DNA from: CAWGGS01 sp963822095
GTDB lineage: Bacteria; Desulfobacterota; Desulfobulbia; Desulfobulbales; Desulfocapsaceae
Assembly: GCA_963822095.1 (NCBI GenBank)
Contig: CAWGGS010000086.1
Location: 62,001 to 126,000, forward strand
Direction of reading: 5' to 3'
Length of the DNA stretch: 64,000 nt
Shown here: positions 54,064-63,828 of the stretch, in pieces
How the letters are laid out: every line of letters begins with the position of its first letter
Numbering within the stretch: the stretch's first letter is position 1
Translations under genes and position numbers: made by a program
The notes under the pieces: model-generated
Database searches by the model: none
What the model saw: only the letters and a program-made list of their open reading frames with translations
What the model was told of the DNA's origin: nothing

Positions 54064-54120
54064 CATGCCCTCCTCCAGAAGGTAGTATTGAGGTTCTTCA
54101 TCCTTTTCCTTTATTATCGT

Positions 54121-54136
54121 CACAATTATGTGCCAA
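54121..54136 (-). promoter_or_regulatory. Candidate sigma-54-like element before prkA
   Basis: The minus strand reads TTGGCACATAATTGTG about 58 bases before the prkA ATG. The -24 half is perfect and identical to that of the glnK promoter, but the -12 half TTGT is one base too close to it. E. coli yeaGH is sigma-54 dependent, which makes the site worth testing; by spacing alone it is weak. Confidence 0.4.
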
Positions 54137-54373
54137 ATGCAAGAGTCGATTACCTTTTTATTACTACTATTTTAATCCTTTTTATCCTCTGCAAGAATTA
54201 ATTTTCCTTTTGAGCATCTAGTGATACAATATTTTTTATTAGATCAACCAAATTTGTTGACATCTCTTTTTATTGTTGTCATCCTTTCCTTAAAAGGAAT
54301 ATCCTTTGCACCCAAATGTGCTGATTACCCGAACCCGACACAACGATTCCTCTTTTGAACATCCGACTGGTTA

Positions 54374-55027
54374 ATGGACACACATCTTTTAAATTCGCTC
54401 AAACAGATTGCAGACGCAATCACCATGACTTTCGGCCGGAGTTGTGAGGTCGCCGTCCACGATCTCACAAATCTCAGGAGATCACTTTGCTATATTAGCG
54501 GAAACGTTACCGGACGGTCCATCGGTGCACCTGCAACCGATCTTCTGGTCAAGGAAATCCAGAAAGATAATTGTCATATCAATGACATGTATAATTACAA
54601 AACAACAACCAGAAATGGCCGCTCCATAAAATCCAGCACCATTTTTCTACGTAACAGCGAAGATAAGGTCACCGCGGCTCTGTGTATAAATTTTGACACC
54701 ACCAATTTATTCAATGCCATACAATCCCTCACACCCTTTCTTCATTCCAACGACCAGGAAGGTCATGATATAAAGGAGACCTTCTCCACCTCCATCCGGG
54801 AGACCGTAGAATCCATTTTTAACAGGGCGGTACTGGAGATCGGGAAACAACCGGCCACCATGTCCTTGGAAGAAAAACTCGAGCTTACCGACCTGCTCGA
54901 TAAAAGCGGGGCCTTTCAGCTCAAGGGGGCGGTTCAGCAGATTGCTGCTTTGACCGGCGTGTCCAAGTTCACAATTTATAATTATCTAAAAAAGGTCCGT
55001 ACGGGAAAGGCCTTCAATCTCCTGTGA
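54374..55027 (+). CDS. YheO/DauR-like transcriptional regulator
   Basis: A 217-residue regulator with an N-terminal PAS-like (PAS_6) domain of about 115 residues, starting around FGRSCEVAVHDL, and a C-terminal HTH_22 domain with GVSKFTIYNYLKKVR. Relatives include E. coli YheO and DauR, which controls D-arginine use. It is divergent from prkA and lies 24 bases before ridA, so it probably controls the ridA-cyuA genes in response to an amino acid or related small molecule. There is no ribosome site, so translation may be weak or leaderless. Confidence 0.85.
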   Translation: MDTHLLNSLKQIADAITMTFGRSCEVAVHDLTNLRRSLCYISGNVTGRSIGAPATDLLVKEIQKDNCHINDMYNYKTTTRNGRSIKSSTIFLRNSEDKVTAALCINFDTTNLFNAIQSLTPFLHSNDQEGHDIKETFSTSIRETVESIFNRAVLEIGKQPATMSLEEKLELTDLLDKSGAFQLKGAVQQIAALTGVSKFTIYNYLKKVRTGKAFNLL

Positions 55028-55051
55028 TCATTTACTCTTTAGGATTCCAAT

Positions 55052-55435
55052 ATGACCATGCAAGTTATAAACACTGAAAAAGCTCCGGCCGCTATCGGTC
55101 CTTACTCCCAGGCCATATCCACCGGCACCCTGCTTTTCGTATCCGGACAAATTCCCTTGGATCCTAAAACCGGGATACTCGTAGAAGGAGGCATCGAAGA
55201 GAGGACCGAGCAGATACTGAAGAATATTCAGGCCATAGCCGAACAGGCGGGTACTGACATGTCCCAGGTGATCAAAACAACAGTTTTTCTGACCGATCTA
55301 GGCGTCTTTCAACAATTTAATACCGTTTACAGCAGGTTTTTCGGCTCCTGCCCACCGGCTCGATCAACGGTACAGGTTGCCGCCCTTCCCCTCAATTCAG
55401 ATATCGAAATTGAGGCAATTCTCTCTTTGAAATAA
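55052..55435 (+). CDS. ridA: Enamine/imine deaminase RidA
   Basis: A 127-residue trimeric deaminase of the Rid family that hydrolyses reactive 2-aminoacrylate and similar enamines made by PLP dehydratases. It has the start AAIGPYSQAI, FVSGQIPLDPKTG, and the catalytic arginine in CPPARSTVQVAALP near residue 105. It is one base from the next gene, which codes for an enzyme that can release such intermediates, so the pairing makes sense. Confidence 0.95.
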   Translation: MTMQVINTEKAPAAIGPYSQAISTGTLLFVSGQIPLDPKTGILVEGGIEERTEQILKNIQAIAEQAGTDMSQVIKTTVFLTDLGVFQQFNTVYSRFFGSCPPARSTVQVAALPLNSDIEIEAILSLK

Positions 55436-55436
55436 T

Positions 55437-56795
55437 ATGGAATCCCAGCGCATACACCCTCAAGGCATAAAATTTTCGGTCAAGGATATCCTGAAACTGG
55501 AGGTTGCCCCGGCATTGGGGTGTACTGAACCGATTGCCATAGCGTTAGGTGCTGCGGCTGCAGCCTCCCTTTTGCCCTCAAAAACCTTCGATCGAATCGA
55601 CGTCACCGTTGATCCCAATATTTATAAAAACGGATTAGCAGTGATAATCCCCGGTTCCGAAGGCCTTACCGGTCTCGCTACGGCCGCAGCACTTGGAGCC
55701 TTTGGCGGCAATCCCGAGCTCGGCCTTGAGGTTCTCCGCTCCCTCGACAAAAACCACCTTATAAAGGCGCAAGATCTGCTGACACAGGGCAAGGTTCAGG
55801 TCAACCTCTTTCAGGAGTCCGGCCTCCAAATCCGAATCAGGATTTCCAGTGGAGAAAACTCCGCAGAATCCCTGATCAAAGAACTCCACAACAATATCGT
55901 CGCCCTCTTTTTCAACGATAAGCCGGTCCAGGATTCCCCACTTCTATCGCTTAAGAACAGCACAACCGGGAAATCCACACTTACGGAACTGGAAGATTGG
56001 CTCAAGGAGTTGAGTTTGGAGGATATCTACAATCTCGTCGACGATCTGGACGACGAGGACCTGGCCTTTCTTGAAGAAGGCATACACTACAATCTCAAAC
56101 TTGCCGAATACGGCTTGAAATACGGTGGTGGACTCGGTATCGGCAAGGCCTTAGACCGGTTGATAAAACAAAAGCTTCTGGTCAATGACATGGCCTTATC
56201 GGCCAGAAGGCTGACAGCTGCCGCCGCAGACGCCCGGATGAGCGGAGCAAGTCTTCCGGCCATGAGCTCAGGGGGAAGTGGTAATCATGGTCTGACCGCA
56301 ATCCTCCCCATTTGGGCTGTCAAAGACTTCATCACCTGTGATCATCTCTCTGTCCTCAAGGCTATCGGCCTCAGCCATATCATAACAGCATACGTTAAAG
56401 CACACACCGGCCGCTTATCGGCGGTCTGCGGCTGTTCGGTGGCAGCAGGTTCTGGGGCCACTGCCGGGATCACTTATTTGATCGGAGGCGGCGTCCAACA
56501 CATGGCAGGGGCCATCAAAAATATACTTGAAGACCTGGCCGGTGTAATCTGTGACGGTGCCAAGGCGGGCTGCGCATTAAAACTCAATACAGCCGCAGGA
56601 GCAGCTGTACAGGCGGCTCTTTTTTCTCTTCAGGGAATCACCGTCAAGTCAAGCGACGGCATAATCGAGGACTCGACTGAAAAAACGGTCAAAAACATCG
56701 GTACGCTCAGTACCGACGGAATGATCGAAACCGATCGCACCATCCTCAAAATCATGATCGACAAGCAGATAAAGGTTAACAAACAGGCAAGATGA
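55437..56795 (+). CDS. cyuA: L-cysteine desulfidase / serine dehydratase-like (YhaM/CyuA, UPF0597)
   Basis: A 452-residue enzyme of the UPF0597/YhaM family, related to the alpha part of iron-sulfur serine dehydratases. Motifs: APALGCTEPIAIALGAAAAASL, PGSEGLTGLATAAALGAFGG and the C-terminal CGCSVAAGSGATAG and CDGAKAGCALKL, whose cysteines can hold a 4Fe-4S cluster. Members (CyuA in E. coli, CdsB in methanogens) split cysteine into sulfide, pyruvate and ammonia. The ATG is one base after the ridA stop, giving tight coupling. Serine or another beta-substituted amino acid remains possible as substrate. Confidence 0.87.
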   Translation: MESQRIHPQGIKFSVKDILKLEVAPALGCTEPIAIALGAAAAASLLPSKTFDRIDVTVDPNIYKNGLAVIIPGSEGLTGLATAAALGAFGGNPELGLEVLRSLDKNHLIKAQDLLTQGKVQVNLFQESGLQIRIRISSGENSAESLIKELHNNIVALFFNDKPVQDSPLLSLKNSTTGKSTLTELEDWLKELSLEDIYNLVDDLDDEDLAFLEEGIHYNLKLAEYGLKYGGGLGIGKALDRLIKQKLLVNDMALSARRLTAAAADARMSGASLPAMSSGGSGNHGLTAILPIWAVKDFITCDHLSVLKAIGLSHIITAYVKAHTGRLSAVCGCSVAAGSGATAGITYLIGGGVQHMAGAIKNILEDLAGVICDGAKAGCALKLNTAAGAAVQAALFSLQGITVKSSDGIIEDSTEKTVKNIGTLSTDGMIETDRTILKIMIDKQIKVNKQAR

Positions 56796-56828
56796 CCACT
56801 CCTGAGCCCGCCACATAATGACTATGCC

Positions 56829-58280
56829 ATGAAAATCCCCAACCCCCGACATTTCGTCAAACATTCTAATTTACATAGCTGGGCTGATAAGAGGATCGAC
56901 AATTCCTTTCCTCCGGTTCGAATCTTCCATTTACTGGTGCGGCTTATCCTGATTACCGCCCATGAATTCAAGCGCAACGCATTGTCCTTAAGAGCAGGGG
57001 CTCTGACGTACAGCGTTCTGCTCGCCCTGGTTCCGATTTTAGCTATCAGCACCGCTGTGGTCAAAGGTCTCGGAGGTGGAAACCAATTACGAAAGGCCGC
57101 ATACACCTATATCGATTCCCTTGAAGATACGACCGTTTCCCCAATTCCTGATTCTACGGGGCCAAATTTTCAGCCCCCTTCCAAATCTACCAATGATAAC
57201 GAGAATCTGACCGACCATCTTCGCGCCGGTGTCGATAAGCTTTTTAATTATGTGGACAAAACCAACTTTGCCACTCTGGGAACCGTAGGCGTCGTAGGAA
57301 TTTTACTCAGTGCGATTCTAGTACTCAGTTATATTGAAGAGGCGATGAATGCCATATGGAAGGTGACGGCGGGGAGGTCACTGCTGCGTAAAATCTCCGA
57401 CTATCTGACCCTTCTCATTATCATGCCAATATCCATAAATGTTGCCTTTGCCGCCAGCGCTTTCCTGAAAAATCCCGTTTTGGCTTCAAAGGTAGACAGA
57501 GTTATTCCTTTCATCTGGCTTCAAGCGCTTTTGCTGAAAGCAGCTCCGGTCCTGATCATTGGCCTGACCTTCTATGTGGTCTATATCTTTTTCCCCAACA
57601 CCAAGGTCAAAACCGTTCCCGCCCTGGTCGGCTCTTTTATGGCTGCCATCCTCTGGTTCGGGGTTCAAAACATCTACATCACCATGCAGGTGGGAGTGGC
57701 CAAATACAATGCTATCTATGGCTCTTTCGCCACACTGCCGCTCTTTTTGATCTGGATTTATCTCGGATGGTTGTTTATTCTCTCAGGAGCCCAGGTTGCC
57801 TTTGCCTGCCAGCATCTTAAAACCTATCGTCTCATCCCTTACCAATCCGTGCCGACACTTAAACTTGCTGCCGCCTTTGATGTTATGGATCTGGTGTACA
57901 GGGCATTTTCCGCCAAAGAGCCGATCACTGAAGATGACCTCGTCGCAGGTCTTCCTCAATATCCTCCGGCAATTTTCATGGAAATCCTCCCCCTCCTTAC
58001 GTCCGGAGAGATATTGCACCGTTCCCAGGCCGACGAACGGTTACTGCCAGCTATTTCTCCGAGATATTATGACGGTAGAGAGGTGGTGGAAATTATTTTC
58101 GGGACCGATGCCCCCGACACCGATGGGGGCATACGAAGTTTCAAGGCCCTTGACGCTGCAGTCCTGGCAAGCCGGGACATCAAGGAAAAGGAGCCGATTG
58201 ATGGCAACCTGCTTTTAAACCAAGAGACGGTGACTCCTGAAGCTCTCAATTTCGAGGATACTCCCCGAAGCCCGGAATAG
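56829..58280 (+). CDS. YihY/BrkB family membrane protein
   Basis: A 483-residue inner-membrane protein. Six helices in the BrkB/YihY domain (about 35-330) are seen, with LSLRAGALTYSVLLALVPILA and SYIEEAMNAIWKV characteristic of the family. An insertion of about 60 polar residues follows the first helix (DTTVSPIP to LTDHLR). The last 150 residues are soluble and include a winged-helix-like stretch (AFDVMDLVYRAFSAKEPI). Older labels as ribonuclease BN are wrong; the function is unknown. It lies 33 bases after cyuA and converges with purL. Confidence 0.88.
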   Translation: MKIPNPRHFVKHSNLHSWADKRIDNSFPPVRIFHLLVRLILITAHEFKRNALSLRAGALTYSVLLALVPILAISTAVVKGLGGGNQLRKAAYTYIDSLEDTTVSPIPDSTGPNFQPPSKSTNDNENLTDHLRAGVDKLFNYVDKTNFATLGTVGVVGILLSAILVLSYIEEAMNAIWKVTAGRSLLRKISDYLTLLIIMPISINVAFAASAFLKNPVLASKVDRVIPFIWLQALLLKAAPVLIIGLTFYVVYIFFPNTKVKTVPALVGSFMAAILWFGVQNIYITMQVGVAKYNAIYGSFATLPLFLIWIYLGWLFILSGAQVAFACQHLKTYRLIPYQSVPTLKLAAAFDVMDLVYRAFSAKEPITEDDLVAGLPQYPPAIFMEILPLLTSGEILHRSQADERLLPAISPRYYDGREVVEIIFGTDAPDTDGGIRSFKALDAAVLASRDIKEKEPIDGNLLLNQETVTPEALNFEDTPRSPE

Positions 58281-58300
58281 AGTTTCCTGGAGTCGTGTTG

Positions 58301-61300
58301 CTAATTACCGGAACACCAGTCATAGGCATTTCTAAACATCTGCATCCAAGGAGTCACCTGCAGACTTTTCATCTCGGAGGGCAGGTAATGGGCCTGAAAG
58401 GGGAGATAGGTCCTTTCCGGATGCGGCATCATCGCCAGATGACGACCATCAGGGGAACAGATACCCGCCATCCCTCCAGGTGATCCGTTGGGATTGAAAG
58501 GATAGGCCTCGGTTGGCTCGGAAGCATCATCGACAAAGACCACGGAGATCATATTTCCTGCCTGAACCTTGACCTGTACCTCGGGGTCGGGGAAATACAA
58601 CTGCCCCTCCCCATGATCGATATGTATACCAAAGACCAGGCCTTCCATACCTTTGAGCATTACCGCATTGGACTTGAGAATCTTGACCGTCGACCAACGC
58701 GACTCAAACCGACCTGAGACATTCCGAATAAATCGGGGTTGACTTTCCGGGGCAATACCTTGCCACGGAATCCAGCCGAGAAGTCCAAAAAGTTGACAGC
58801 CGTTACAGACACCCAAGGTAAAGGTATCCGGACGATTATAAAAACCGTCAAACATGGCTTTCAATTTATCGTTAAACCGAATCGTAGCCGCCCATCCTTT
58901 GGCAGATTCCGGAACATCGGCATAGGAAAAGCCACCTACCGCAGCCAGACCGCGAAACTGATCCAGGTCGACCTTTCCCTGGAGAAGATCGTTCATACAA
59001 ATATCCCAGGGATCGAAACCCGCAGCATAAAAAGCTGAACCCATTTCACGATCGGAATTCGATCCTTCATCCCGCAGGATAGCCACTCTGGGTTTGTTCT
59101 TCTTTTTCAAGATCTCAACAGAAGCCGGCTCCGGTCGAAAGGGAAGAGCATAGGCTGGCCCCGAACGGTAGGCAATATTTTTTTTCTCCTCATCGGCACA
59201 GGCAGGATTCATCTGAAGTCTCTCCAACTGGTAGCTTGTCTCCTCCCACCATCCTCGTAAGACTTCCATTTCTTCATCTAAAACGAGTTGATCGTCGTAA
59301 ATTACTCGAATATGTTTTTCCCGAGTGGTTTTGCCGATCTCAAGATAGGGCACGCCGGCCATCTCCAGGATAGTCTTCACCTCTTCGCACATATCCTCCC
59401 GGCATTCGAGAACCAGTCCCAGCTCCTCGGAAAAGAGCACGGCGAGAGCCGAATCCCACCCCTGTAACGAAACATTAATACCGCAATTACCGCTAAATGC
59501 CATTTCCAGAAGGGTAACGATCAAACCGCCGTCACTCCTGTCATGTCCTGCAAGGATATGACCTTTGCCAATAATCTCCTGTACCGCCTTAAAGCTGCGC
59601 TGTACCAAGCCGGGATCTTCCATGTCCGGGCAATCATCGCCGATCTTTCCCAGTACCTGGGCAAGGGCTGATCCGCCAAGCCGGTTTTTATCCTCACTGA
59701 AATCAATAAAAATGAGCATGGAACCAGGTTCCTTGATATCCGGGGTCACTACCTTGGAAATATCAGGTACTGCCCCATAGACCGAGATCACCAGCTCGCG
59801 AGGTGATTTAACAGTTTTGCCATCCACCATAGTTGCCATGGAAAGACTGTCTTTGCCTCCGTCCACTGCGACGCCTATGGCAATCATCGCATCGCGCATC
59901 GCCTGCGCCGCATCATAAATTGCAGCTCCCTCACCGGGAAGCTTCGGAGCCCACATCCAGTTGGCTGAACATTTCACCTGATGCAGATCCTCGACCTTGG
60001 CCCACACCAGATTGGTCAAGGCCTCACCAACCGCCATTCGTGCTCCCGCGGCCGGGTCCACGAGCATTTTGATCGGTTGTTCTCCGACGGCTGTGGCAAC
60101 CCCAGTTAAACCAAAATGGGATTGGGCTACAACTGCAACATCGGCAACCGTCAACTGCAAGGGTCCACAGCATTGCTGCTGGACAATCAGCCCCGTCACA
60201 GCCCGATCCACCTTATTGGTCAAAAATCGCTTGGACCCCACCGATACAAGGCGGAGGACATCATACAGCGCCTGCCTGACAGTCAGGTTCTCAGGCAGAA
60301 CCAGCGGAGCCAATGAAGCCTGCGCATGTCTGTCAACGAAACTTTTCCGCGGGATATTGCCCAACAGATCATTTAATTCAAAGTCGACCGGAGTCGACTG
60401 ATCATTCCTATCATGTACGGTAAACCGCAAGTCGCCGGTTACCTCGCCGAGTACTTCGCAGGCCACCTTCTCACGATCGCAGATTTCCTTAAATCTTTCA
60501 ATTTTTTCAGGACGAATCAACAATCCGTTTCGCTCCTGATATTCAGCCACATAAATTTCCAGGACCGACATGGTAGGGTCACCTACCCGAATCTCCCTGA
60601 TCTCAACCTGGCCACCCGATTTTTCGACCAGCTCCTTCAAAACATTGGCGGGCCCCCCTGCTCCCTGGTCGTGGATAACATCAATGAGCGTTTTTCCTCC
60701 CATCTCATTGCAGGCACGAATGACTCGGTTCATCTTCTGCTCCATTTCGGCATCGCCGCGCTGGACCGCGTCGAAATCGAGATCGGAGGCGTTTTCACCC
60801 TGGAGCATACTTGATGCGGCACCACCGCCAAACCCGACCCGATATGCCGGTCCTCCCACCTGGACGATCAACATGCCTTTCTCGGCTTCTGCTTTTTCAG
60901 TATGCAGTGCATTGATCTGGCCGATTCCGGCAGTGAACATGATCGGTTTTAAATATCCCCATCGTTCGCCGTTATCGAGCTCCAGGTCGAAAGATCTGGT
61001 AAAGCCCTGGATTAACGGTTCACCGAACTTGTTGCCATAATCCGAGGCGCCATTGCTTGCTTCGATCTCTATTTCCAATGCGGAAGCCAAGTTACCAGGG
61101 CATGGATATTGCCTCTCCCAACTCATGTCATAGCCGGGGATATTGAGGTTTCCTACGCAGTATCCTGCGGTTCCGGCCATAACAAAGGCCCCTTGGCCGG
61201 TCGCCTGTACATCACGGATTCGACCGCCCGTGCCTGTTTCGGCACCTGGAAAAGGTGCCACTCCGGTGGGAAAGTTATGGGTCTCGGCCGTCAACAGAAG

Positions 61301-62104
61301 ATGATAGGGGGCTTCGGTCTCCACGAGCGATGAGGGTTGTCCCGGTTCTTGGGGGATGATGGTCTTGACCGTATACCCATGAATAACGCTGGAGTTGTCC
61401 TTGAAGGCGAGAATGGATCCTTTAGGATTGGCCTCCAGGGTGTCGGTTACCAGTTCAAAGAGGGGCTTCTTTTTTTCTTCTCCGTCAATTATCTGCTTTC
61501 CTTTAAAAAACCCATGCCTTGAATGCTCGGAGTTCGCATTGTTTAAATCCATAATCTCAACAATCGTCGGATTACGGTGATGTTTTTTAACAAAATAATC
61601 GTGATAGAAATTCCGATCCCAGGCATCCATGGAAATTCCTGGAATATCTGCCAGAGCCTCAGGTCCCTTGCCTTTTAGATCCACTTCATAGACAGACTCG
61701 GGAACGATTCCAGCCTCAAAGCTCGTCAGCGGCGTCGGATAGTGGCATTCGGTCATCCGATCATGGTTATTTTTAATAAATTCCTCGGTATCCTGTCCCT
61801 CGTCCACCAAATACCTGCGCGACCGCTCTACCCTGATTACGCAGTCCAGGCCTGTAGCCCGGCAAATTGAGACCATATTCGACGACCAGGCCGTAGCAAA
61901 GTTTAGCCTCGGGCCGACCTCCACCACTCGTGGTCCAGTAAATGCGGTTTCGAGAGAGACGGTTTCGAGAAGAAATCCATCGGCTAAAATGAGCCGCAGG
62001 CGCTCCATTTCCTCCGTAGTCAAAGGGCGAGAAGATTCAACGTTGAAGCAGTATTCTGTCTTGCTATCAATCCTTTTAAAAAGCTGTACAACGTTTTGTC
62101 CCAT
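58301..62104 (-). CDS. purL: Phosphoribosylformylglycinamidine synthase, large single-chain type
   Basis: A 1267-residue enzyme for the fourth step of purine synthesis, using glutamine and ATP to make FGAM. It has the N-terminal PurS-like domain, two FGAM-synthase (PurM-like) domains with TAETHNFPTGVAPFPGAETG and GRIRDVQATGQG, and a C-terminal class I glutaminase with GVCNGCQLFGLLG (nucleophilic cysteine) and HIDHGEGQLYF/PHPERTYLPF. The length is near E. coli PurL (1295), unlike the split PurSLQ set of many bacteria. GGAGAGGGG precedes the ATG. It is monocistronic. Confidence 0.97.
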   Translation of the reverse strand: MGQNVVQLFKRIDSKTEYCFNVESSRPLTTEEMERLRLILADGFLLETVSLETAFTGPRVVEVGPRLNFATAWSSNMVSICRATGLDCVIRVERSRRYLVDEGQDTEEFIKNNHDRMTECHYPTPLTSFEAGIVPESVYEVDLKGKGPEALADIPGISMDAWDRNFYHDYFVKKHHRNPTIVEIMDLNNANSEHSRHGFFKGKQIIDGEEKKKPLFELVTDTLEANPKGSILAFKDNSSVIHGYTVKTIIPQEPGQPSSLVETEAPYHLLLTAETHNFPTGVAPFPGAETGTGGRIRDVQATGQGAFVMAGTAGYCVGNLNIPGYDMSWERQYPCPGNLASALEIEIEASNGASDYGNKFGEPLIQGFTRSFDLELDNGERWGYLKPIMFTAGIGQINALHTEKAEAEKGMLIVQVGGPAYRVGFGGGAASSMLQGENASDLDFDAVQRGDAEMEQKMNRVIRACNEMGGKTLIDVIHDQGAGGPANVLKELVEKSGGQVEIREIRVGDPTMSVLEIYVAEYQERNGLLIRPEKIERFKEICDREKVACEVLGEVTGDLRFTVHDRNDQSTPVDFELNDLLGNIPRKSFVDRHAQASLAPLVLPENLTVRQALYDVLRLVSVGSKRFLTNKVDRAVTGLIVQQQCCGPLQLTVADVAVVAQSHFGLTGVATAVGEQPIKMLVDPAAGARMAVGEALTNLVWAKVEDLHQVKCSANWMWAPKLPGEGAAIYDAAQAMRDAMIAIGVAVDGGKDSLSMATMVDGKTVKSPRELVISVYGAVPDISKVVTPDIKEPGSMLIFIDFSEDKNRLGGSALAQVLGKIGDDCPDMEDPGLVQRSFKAVQEIIGKGHILAGHDRSDGGLIVTLLEMAFSGNCGINVSLQGWDSALAVLFSEELGLVLECREDMCEEVKTILEMAGVPYLEIGKTTREKHIRVIYDDQLVLDEEMEVLRGWWEETSYQLERLQMNPACADEEKKNIAYRSGPAYALPFRPEPASVEILKKKNKPRVAILRDEGSNSDREMGSAFYAAGFDPWDICMNDLLQGKVDLDQFRGLAAVGGFSYADVPESAKGWAATIRFNDKLKAMFDGFYNRPDTFTLGVCNGCQLFGLLGWIPWQGIAPESQPRFIRNVSGRFESRWSTVKILKSNAVMLKGMEGLVFGIHIDHGEGQLYFPDPEVQVKVQAGNMISVVFVDDASEPTEAYPFNPNGSPGGMAGICSPDGRHLAMMPHPERTYLPFQAHYLPSEMKSLQVTPWMQMFRNAYDWCSGN

Positions 62105-62270
62105 GGTCGGTTCCCCTCTCCTGTCTCACTGTTTTATTAAACAGAGTCTGTTCTGCAATTTGAAATCATAGCCCACTGCGGCGTCCAATAGATTCAACCC
62201 CGTTTAGCTGCCCGGACAGCGCATTAAACCATAAACTTTTTTCCCCGTAAAGTAGGGTGGCTGGAAATAA

Positions 62271-62672
62271 TCAGTCCCAATGACTACTTAAAAAGAGATG
62301 CTCAACCTGCGGTCCGACCTTACTCCAATCCACACAGGGACGGTTAAAACCCTTGGGATGTATAAGAGGACAACCAAAGGCTGAATCGTCTATATACAGA
62401 TTTGCATAAACCTTCGGGCTGGTAGTCCATTTCGCCTGATTTGGATTCCTGTTTACCGCAAAAAGCTTTATCCCGTTTTTTTCCAGATATTGCACTGCTT
62501 CGGTCAGTGCTGTTTTGAACATTTCGCTATCGGATCGCATCGTAAATAGAATTATTTTCACCCCGTAACCGTTCAATCTTTTTAGCCATTTAAGTGCACC
62601 TGGAACAGGCTCTCCCATTTCCGGAAAGCGATGGTCCACTATCGTTCCATCAAAATCCACACAAACAAACAT
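62271..62672 (-). CDS. Small HAD-like phosphatase
   Basis: A 133-residue protein of the haloacid dehalogenase superfamily. Motif I is VDFDGTIVDH with the nucleophilic aspartate; motif II is ILFTMRS; a lysine-bearing segment and the motif IV-like LYIDDSAFG follow. There is no cap domain, as in the small BT0820-like family of Bacteroides. Substrate unknown. The ATG at MFVCVDF has GGAG five bases before it and is preferred over one five codons upstream. It ends 166 bases before purL starts, on the same strand. Confidence 0.83.
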   Translation of the reverse strand: MFVCVDFDGTIVDHRFPEMGEPVPGALKWLKRLNGYGVKIILFTMRSDSEMFKTALTEAVQYLEKNGIKLFAVNRNPNQAKWTTSPKVYANLYIDDSAFGCPLIHPKGFNRPCVDWSKVGPQVEHLFLSSHWD

Positions 62673-62929
62673 GGTCGCTCCACTCATCGTTTACCACATC
62701 GGGTCCCCACGGTTTTCACCCGGTTCTAGACCTGCGAACTGCATTGCGGCGTTTTTTATTGTCTTTCTGTTTTCTTCTTTGTATTACAGGGTGGATCATA
62801 GGAGCCTCCGCACTCCGACAATTTTACATTTAATCCTATAAAATTGAGGAATGGGTTCCTTCTCGAGATACTATTCCTCTTCCGAGCAAAAGTCCAAACA
62901 TCCTCTCCACCTCACGAAAATCAACACCT

Positions 62930-63772
62930 ATGAAGAGACAACAATACCAGCCCATTCTCCCTGACTCACTCCTGTATATTTATTATATCGAAGGAAGGTT
63001 TCCTGCAACGCAACGGTTTCCTCTGCCAGATTTCCTCGGCAACTGGGAAGAGGACGGATTCTCTTTTCTTTTTTTTCGTAGCCCCGTCCATGGTTTTGTG
63101 ACGGACATAATCAAGGAAAACCCGGGTCTCAGACTGCTTGACACCTATGAAATGACCTATGAACAGTGGCAAGGCGGTAAAATCGAACCGACGGAAATCG
63201 GTCAATTTAAGATCAGCCCACCCTGGTGTAAACAGCCCCCGGAAGACGAAGGGAATACTATTATACTCGATCCCGGAGTCGTTTTCGGGAACGGGACCCA
63301 CCCCACGACCCGGGATTGTCTTGAAGCTATATGTATCGTCAGCGCTGGGAAAAAAGTCCATACCATGCTCGACCTGGGAACCGGCTCTGGAATTCTGGCC
63401 CTTGCTGCCGTCAAACTCGGCTGCGACAAGGCCTTAGCCGTGGATTTCAATTACCTTGCAGCCCGTACAGCCCGAACCAACACACTCTTGAATGATCTGG
63501 AAAACAATATCTGCGTCATCCAGGGACGCGCGGAAGACTATACAGTTTACCCTTCCGATCTTCTTGTTGCCAACATTCATTTTGAGGTCATGAAAAAGCT
63601 CATCCGCACTCCTGGGTTTCTTAGCCAGAAATGGTTCCTTCTCTCCGGCCTTCTTAAAAGCGAGGCCAAGGAGGTTCTCAATTATCTTACATCCCAGCCT
63701 GTCATTATTATAAAAATTTGGGATCAAAACGGGACATGGACCACCATCCTGGGTATTACCCGCAACGATTGA
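62930..63772 (+). CDS. prmA: Ribosomal protein L11 methyltransferase (PrmA-like)
   Basis: A 280-residue SAM-dependent methyltransferase. The PrmA signature is clear: PGVVFGNGTHPTTRDCLEAI, then motif I LDLGTGSGILALAAVKLG, DFNYLAARTARTN and LVANIHFEVMKKL (DLLVANIHF, the NI/L motif in place of NPPY-type). The N-terminal 90 residues differ from E. coli PrmA, and the length is close to it (293). Trimethylation of L11 is the likely reaction, though related methyltransferases act on other proteins. No clear Shine-Dalgarno is seen at the first ATG. Confidence 0.8.
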   Translation: MKRQQYQPILPDSLLYIYYIEGRFPATQRFPLPDFLGNWEEDGFSFLFFRSPVHGFVTDIIKENPGLRLLDTYEMTYEQWQGGKIEPTEIGQFKISPPWCKQPPEDEGNTIILDPGVVFGNGTHPTTRDCLEAICIVSAGKKVHTMLDLGTGSGILALAAVKLGCDKALAVDFNYLAARTARTNTLLNDLENNICVIQGRAEDYTVYPSDLLVANIHFEVMKKLIRTPGFLSQKWFLLSGLLKSEAKEVLNYLTSQPVIIIKIWDQNGTWTTILGITRND

Positions 63773-63828
63773 TGTACTGAAACAAAACGCGCCACAAGGA
63801 TTCAATCCTTTTCTTCGGTAATGTCTGC

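Noticed and set aside
54200..54373. AT-rich stretch upstream of the YheO-like gene as an origin or attachment site
   Set aside because: No iterons, DnaA boxes or flanking direct repeats were seen; it is better explained as the divergent promoter region.
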